NCBI GenBank assembly: GCA_964483805.1
Contig: CAZADH010000271.1
Coordinates: 1 to 8,566, forward strand
DNA: 8,566 nt
Direction: 5' to 3'
Origin: CAZADH01 sp964483805
GTDB lineage: Bacteria; Muiribacteriota; Ozemobacteria; Ozemobacterales; Ozemobacteraceae
How positions within the stretch are numbered: position 1 is the first letter of the stretch; each line of letters opens with the position of its first letter. The position numbers were made by a program, and so were the translations under genes. The notes under the pieces are model-generated. The model searched no databases, was not told the DNA's origin, and worked only from the letters and a program-made list of their open reading frames with translations. Positions 6,689 through 8,566 of the stretch are shown here, piece by piece.

Positions 6689-6714
6689 GTCATCCGCCCA
6701 AGGTCTGTTATAAT
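6687..6714 (+). promoter_or_regulatory. Extended -10 promoter for the nucleotidyltransferase-nadC operon
   Basis: A perfect TATAAT at 6709-6714 is preceded by TG and one base (6706-6708), giving the extended -10 form TGnTATAAT. TTGTCA at 6687-6692 (5 of 6 match) lies 16 bases upstream and starts inside the T-run of the porin terminator. Transcription would begin near 6721, leaving about 36 nt before the GTG at 6757. Confidence 0.7.
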
Positions 6715-6756
6715 GCGAGAGTTCAATCGCGTCGTCGGTCACGGAGGAAGCAACGA

Positions 6757-6969
6757 GTGGGCAATACAATGCATTACAGTATTGGCAATGACTTCTCCGA
6801 AGAAACCCCGGAGGCCAAAGCGCGTTGGTTTCAGTCGCTTTCCTACGAACAGCGCATGAACCTGCTGTGCGAGTTCACGGAACTAATTTTCTCGATGAAT
6901 CCGAGGATTGCTGACACCAAAGATGCTCAAGCAACTGACCGGAATATTCCGATCCTTTCTCTCTCATGA
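6757..6969 (+). CDS. Small protein of unknown function, partner of the overlapping nucleotidyltransferase
   Basis: A 70-aa acidic protein with no recognised domain. The start is GTG at 6757, set by GGAGGAAG at 6743-6750 with a 6-base gap; an in-frame ATG at 6769 is the alternative, and a longer frame from 6673 would overlap the terminator. Residues about 16-46 (EAKARWFQSLSYEQRMNLLCEF and on) look helical, with the rhythm of short proteins found next to minimal nucleotidyltransferases; that resemblance is from memory and untested. The last 15 codons overlap the start of the next gene in another frame, so the two are almost certainly translated together. The pair has the layout of a toxin-antitoxin or regulator-enzyme unit, but the sequence does not show which it is. 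Confidence 0.7.
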   Translation: MGNTMHYSIGNDFSEETPEAKARWFQSLSYEQRMNLLCEFTELIFSMNPRIADTKDAQATDRNIPILSLS

Positions 6970-7369
6970 CGTCAAATACGTCGTGATTGGTGGAATTGCC
7001 GCCATTCTGCACGGCGTTCCACGGGCGACCTTCGACATCGATTTGCTCATCGACCCGACCCGCGATAACGCACAGTCATTGCTCGACGCGATGCAAGAAG
7101 CGGGTTTCGCGACGGCAACACTCATCAACGCCGAGCAGTTAACAAAGAACGAGATCACCGTGTTCAAAGATCGGGTTCGTATCGACGTGCAAACATCCAC
7201 TCCGGGGTTGTTGTTCGCGACAGCCTGGCAGAACCGATTGACGATGAACTTCGACGGCCAGACCTACTACGTGGTCTCGAAGCAAGACCTGATTTCGGCG
7301 AAGAAAGCGGCTGGGCGCAAGATCGATCTCGAGGATGTGCGCCTTCTCGAGTTGAGTGACAAACCATGA
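6923..7369 (+). CDS. Minimal nucleotidyltransferase-fold protein (MNT/AbiEii-like)
   Basis: A 148-aa protein with the nucleotidyltransferase signature: VVIGGIAAILHGVPRATFDIDLLID gives Gly23-Gly24 and the metal-binding pair Asp38-x-Asp40, and a third acidic residue is likely Asp88 in VRIDVQTS. The C-terminal SKQDLISAKKAAGRKIDLEDVRLLE is typical of the AbiEii/DUF1814-like branch. Such proteins transfer a nucleotide to RNA or protein, and several are halves of toxin-antitoxin systems; the target here is unknown. At 148 aa it has only the core fold, shorter than the full AbiEii toxin. ATG at 6923 is preferred over TTG at 6908, since the homology begins just after it; no good Shine-Dalgarno is seen, which fits coupling to the upstream gene, with which it overlaps by 47 bases. 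Its stop overlaps the nadC start as ATGA. Confidence 0.82.
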   Translation: MLKQLTGIFRSFLSHDVKYVVIGGIAAILHGVPRATFDIDLLIDPTRDNAQSLLDAMQEAGFATATLINAEQLTKNEITVFKDRVRIDVQTSTPGLLFATAWQNRLTMNFDGQTYYVVSKQDLISAKKAAGRKIDLEDVRLLELSDKP

Positions 7370-8343
7370 GGAACCTATCGATCTTCATCGATGAGATTCT
7401 GGCCGAAGACCTCGGTCCGACAGGCCGTGATCTTTCGGTGCTGGCGCTCGGCGATGCCGCCCAGGCCAAGGCCACGGCGACGGTTAAGCTCAAGCAGGCC
7501 GGCGTCGTGTGCGGCCTGGGTTTGATCGAGCCGGTGATCGTGGCGGTCGAAGAGCGGCGACGGGCGCTTGCGGGATGGGCTCAGTCAACAACGCCATATC
7601 CCCCCGAGCACACCGGTGGCTCGCTGTTTCGCTCGCCACGCAGCGAGCATGAGTCACGCTCTGTGCCGGCCACACGCATCGAACTGGTCGCCACCGACGG
7701 TCAATGGCTCGATGCGGGTGCCGTGATCGCGCGCCTGACCGGCCCGGTCGGCACGCTGCTGACCGCCGAACGCACCTTGCTGAACCTGGTGCAGCGACTG
7801 TCGGGCATCGCCACGTTGACCCGTCGTTTTGTCGACGCCGTCGCCGACACGAAGGCGAAGATCCTCGACACCCGCAAGACCACGCCGGGCCTGCGTGCGC
7901 TCGAGAAACTGGCGGTTCGGGTCGGCGGTGGGGTTAACCACCGCACCGGGCTCTACGACATGATCATGCTCAAAGACAATCACCTCACCGCTATGGGCGA
8001 TGACATTGCGGCGGCGGTCGCACAGGCCCGGGCCGGCGCCGGACCGGCGGTGCGCATCGAGGTCGAGGCAGCCACACTCGATCAGGTCGAGCGCGCGCTG
8101 GCAGCCGGGGCCGACATGATCATGCTCGATAACATGACCCCCGAAACGATGCAACAGGCGGTCAGTCTCGTTGCCGGTCGCGTGCCACTCGAGGCATCGG
8201 GCGGCATCAATCTCAAGACGGTCGCGGCTGTTGCCGCCACCGGCGTCGATTACATTTCGGTCGGGGCGGTGACCCATTCTGCCCCGGCTCTCGATATCAA
8301 CATGAAGATAGCGCCGGTGCCTGACGGCATCCGCGAATCGTAA
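7366..8343 (+). CDS. nadC: Nicotinate-nucleotide pyrophosphorylase (quinolinate phosphoribosyltransferase) with an internal insertion
   Basis: NadC converts quinolinate and PRPP to nicotinate mononucleotide, CO2 and pyrophosphate in de novo NAD synthesis. The 325-aa protein has the expected motifs: EDLG near residue 14, GVVCG (46-50), LLTAERTLLNLVQRLSGIATLT, the substrate-binding LDTRKTTPGLR (167-177), GGGVNHRTGLYDMIMLKDNH (His192, Arg193), VEVEAATLDQ, ADMIMLDNM and a C-terminal GVDYISVGAVTHSAPALDI. Between GVVCG and VATDG, where E. coli NadC has about 29 residues, this one has about 66; the extra 35 or so (about 70-104) carry a palindrome in the DNA and are described separately. All active-site motifs are intact, so the enzyme may still work. 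The start ATG overlaps the preceding stop by ATGA. No nadA or nadB is in view. Confidence 0.94.
   Translation: MRNLSIFIDEILAEDLGPTGRDLSVLALGDAAQAKATATVKLKQAGVVCGLGLIEPVIVAVEERRRALAGWAQSTTPYPPEHTGGSLFRSPRSEHESRSVPATRIELVATDGQWLDAGAVIARLTGPVGTLLTAERTLLNLVQRLSGIATLTRRFVDAVADTKAKILDTRKTTPGLRALEKLAVRVGGGVNHRTGLYDMIMLKDNHLTAMGDDIAAAVAQARAGAGPAVRIEVEAATLDQVERALAAGADMIMLDNMTPETMQQAVSLVAGRVPLEASGGINLKTVAAVAATGVDYISVGAVTHSAPALDINMKIAPVPDGIRES
7573..7677 (+). repeat. In-frame palindromic insertion within nadC
   Basis: This segment encodes about 35 residues (near 70-104 of NadC) absent from normal NadC proteins. GCTCGCTG (7619-7626) is the exact reverse complement of CAGCGAGC (7641-7648), with a 14-base loop. 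The segment is rich in codons little used around it (TCA, ACA, TAT, CAT, TCT) and in Pro, Ser and His, which suggests foreign or recently gained DNA. The flanking frame is kept and no stop is present. Exact ends are uncertain by several codons. The layout recalls the palindromic elements inserted in frame into Rickettsia genes; identity to any family is untested. Confidence 0.6.
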
Positions 8344-8381
8344 TACCGTTCGCTGCCGATTTGGCAGGCTAGGAGTCCGTC

Positions 8382-8561
8382 ATGGCTCAGTGTCCGAAGT
8401 GCAAACGCAACCTTCCTGTCTCGGGCAAGTGCCCGGTCTGCGATCTGGCCAGGCCCGGCGGGTTCTCGCTCGGCACCTTTCTGCGCCCCGACGGCAGCAC
8501 CGGCCCCAACCCTGGCGCGCCAGCCGGCGGCTCTATCCGCAGCCATCGCCCGTTCCTGTGA
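8382..8561 (+). CDS. Small zinc-ribbon protein of unknown function
   Basis: A 59-aa protein that begins MAQCPKCKRNLPVSGKCPVC: Cys4-x2-Cys7 and Cys17-x2-Cys20, a compact four-cysteine zinc ribbon. The rest is Gly- and Pro-rich (FSLGTFLRPDGSTGPNPGAP) with no further motif, likely flexible. The ATG at 8382 has AGGAG at 8371-8375 with a 6-base gap, which is good support for a gene this short. It follows nadC by 38 bases with only a small hairpin between (CTGCC/GGCAG at 8353-8367) and no terminator, so it is probably in the same transcript. Small ribbons like this often mediate protein or nucleic-acid contacts; no specific role can be assigned. Confidence 0.75.
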   Translation: MAQCPKCKRNLPVSGKCPVCDLARPGGFSLGTFLRPDGSTGPNPGAPAGGSIRSHRPFL

Positions 8562-8566
8562 GATCA

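Noticed and set aside
6673..6756. Longer start for the 70-aa gene
   Set aside because: It would begin within the terminator hairpin and upstream of the predicted transcription start; GTG 6757 has a proper ribosome binding site.

Overview
The window is GC-rich bacterial chromosomal DNA. All supported genes are on the + strand, with strong GGAGG-type ribosome binding sites on several of them. The most informative gene for lineage is a secreted protein at 4622-6598: one S-layer-homology (SLH) domain, a coiled coil, then a long beta-barrel-like region ending in phenylalanine. This is the architecture of SLH-anchored outer-membrane porins found in diderm lineages such as Negativicutes, Deinococcus-Thermus, Cyanobacteria and several candidate phyla. 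Together with the GC content and the many palindromic spacers this would fit an uncultured diderm such as Candidatus Riflebacteria/Ozemobacteria, but that placement is a guess. No rRNA, tRNA, CRISPR array, insertion sequence or phage gene was recognised.

Layout. Positions 1-110 hold nested palindromes. A candidate promoter then leads into a first run of genes: a secreted M28 zinc peptidase (181-1587), an ADP-ribosylglycohydrolase of the DraG/ARH fold (1606-2547) and a MoaC-MOSC fusion for molybdenum cofactor work (2606-3577). Two short perfect or near-perfect palindromes sit after the last two genes. A small RNase H-fold nuclease-like protein of the YqgF/RuvC type follows (3715-4167). A 454-base gene-free stretch comes next; it contains a textbook sigma-70 promoter and a leader of about 265 nt that precedes the SLH porin gene. 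The porin gene closes with a very strong intrinsic terminator (6656-6688).

Downstream of the terminator, an extended -10 promoter drives a compact operon: a 70-aa protein of unknown function, an overlapping minimal nucleotidyltransferase (MNT/AbiEii-like), nadC (quinolinate phosphoribosyltransferase, coupled by an ATGA overlap), and a 59-aa zinc-ribbon protein at the right edge.

Most unusual points: (1) NadC carries an in-frame insertion of about 35 residues whose DNA contains a palindrome and off-type codons, like a palindromic element inserted into a coding gene; (2) the porin leader is long, potentially structured, and contains two strong Shine-Dalgarno-like sequences that have no usable start codon; (3) the nucleotidyltransferase pair overlaps by 47 bases and is coupled to an NAD biosynthesis gene; (4) MoaC and MOSC are fused in one chain. 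I see no complete, clearly new multi-gene system, and the findings are ranked accordingly.
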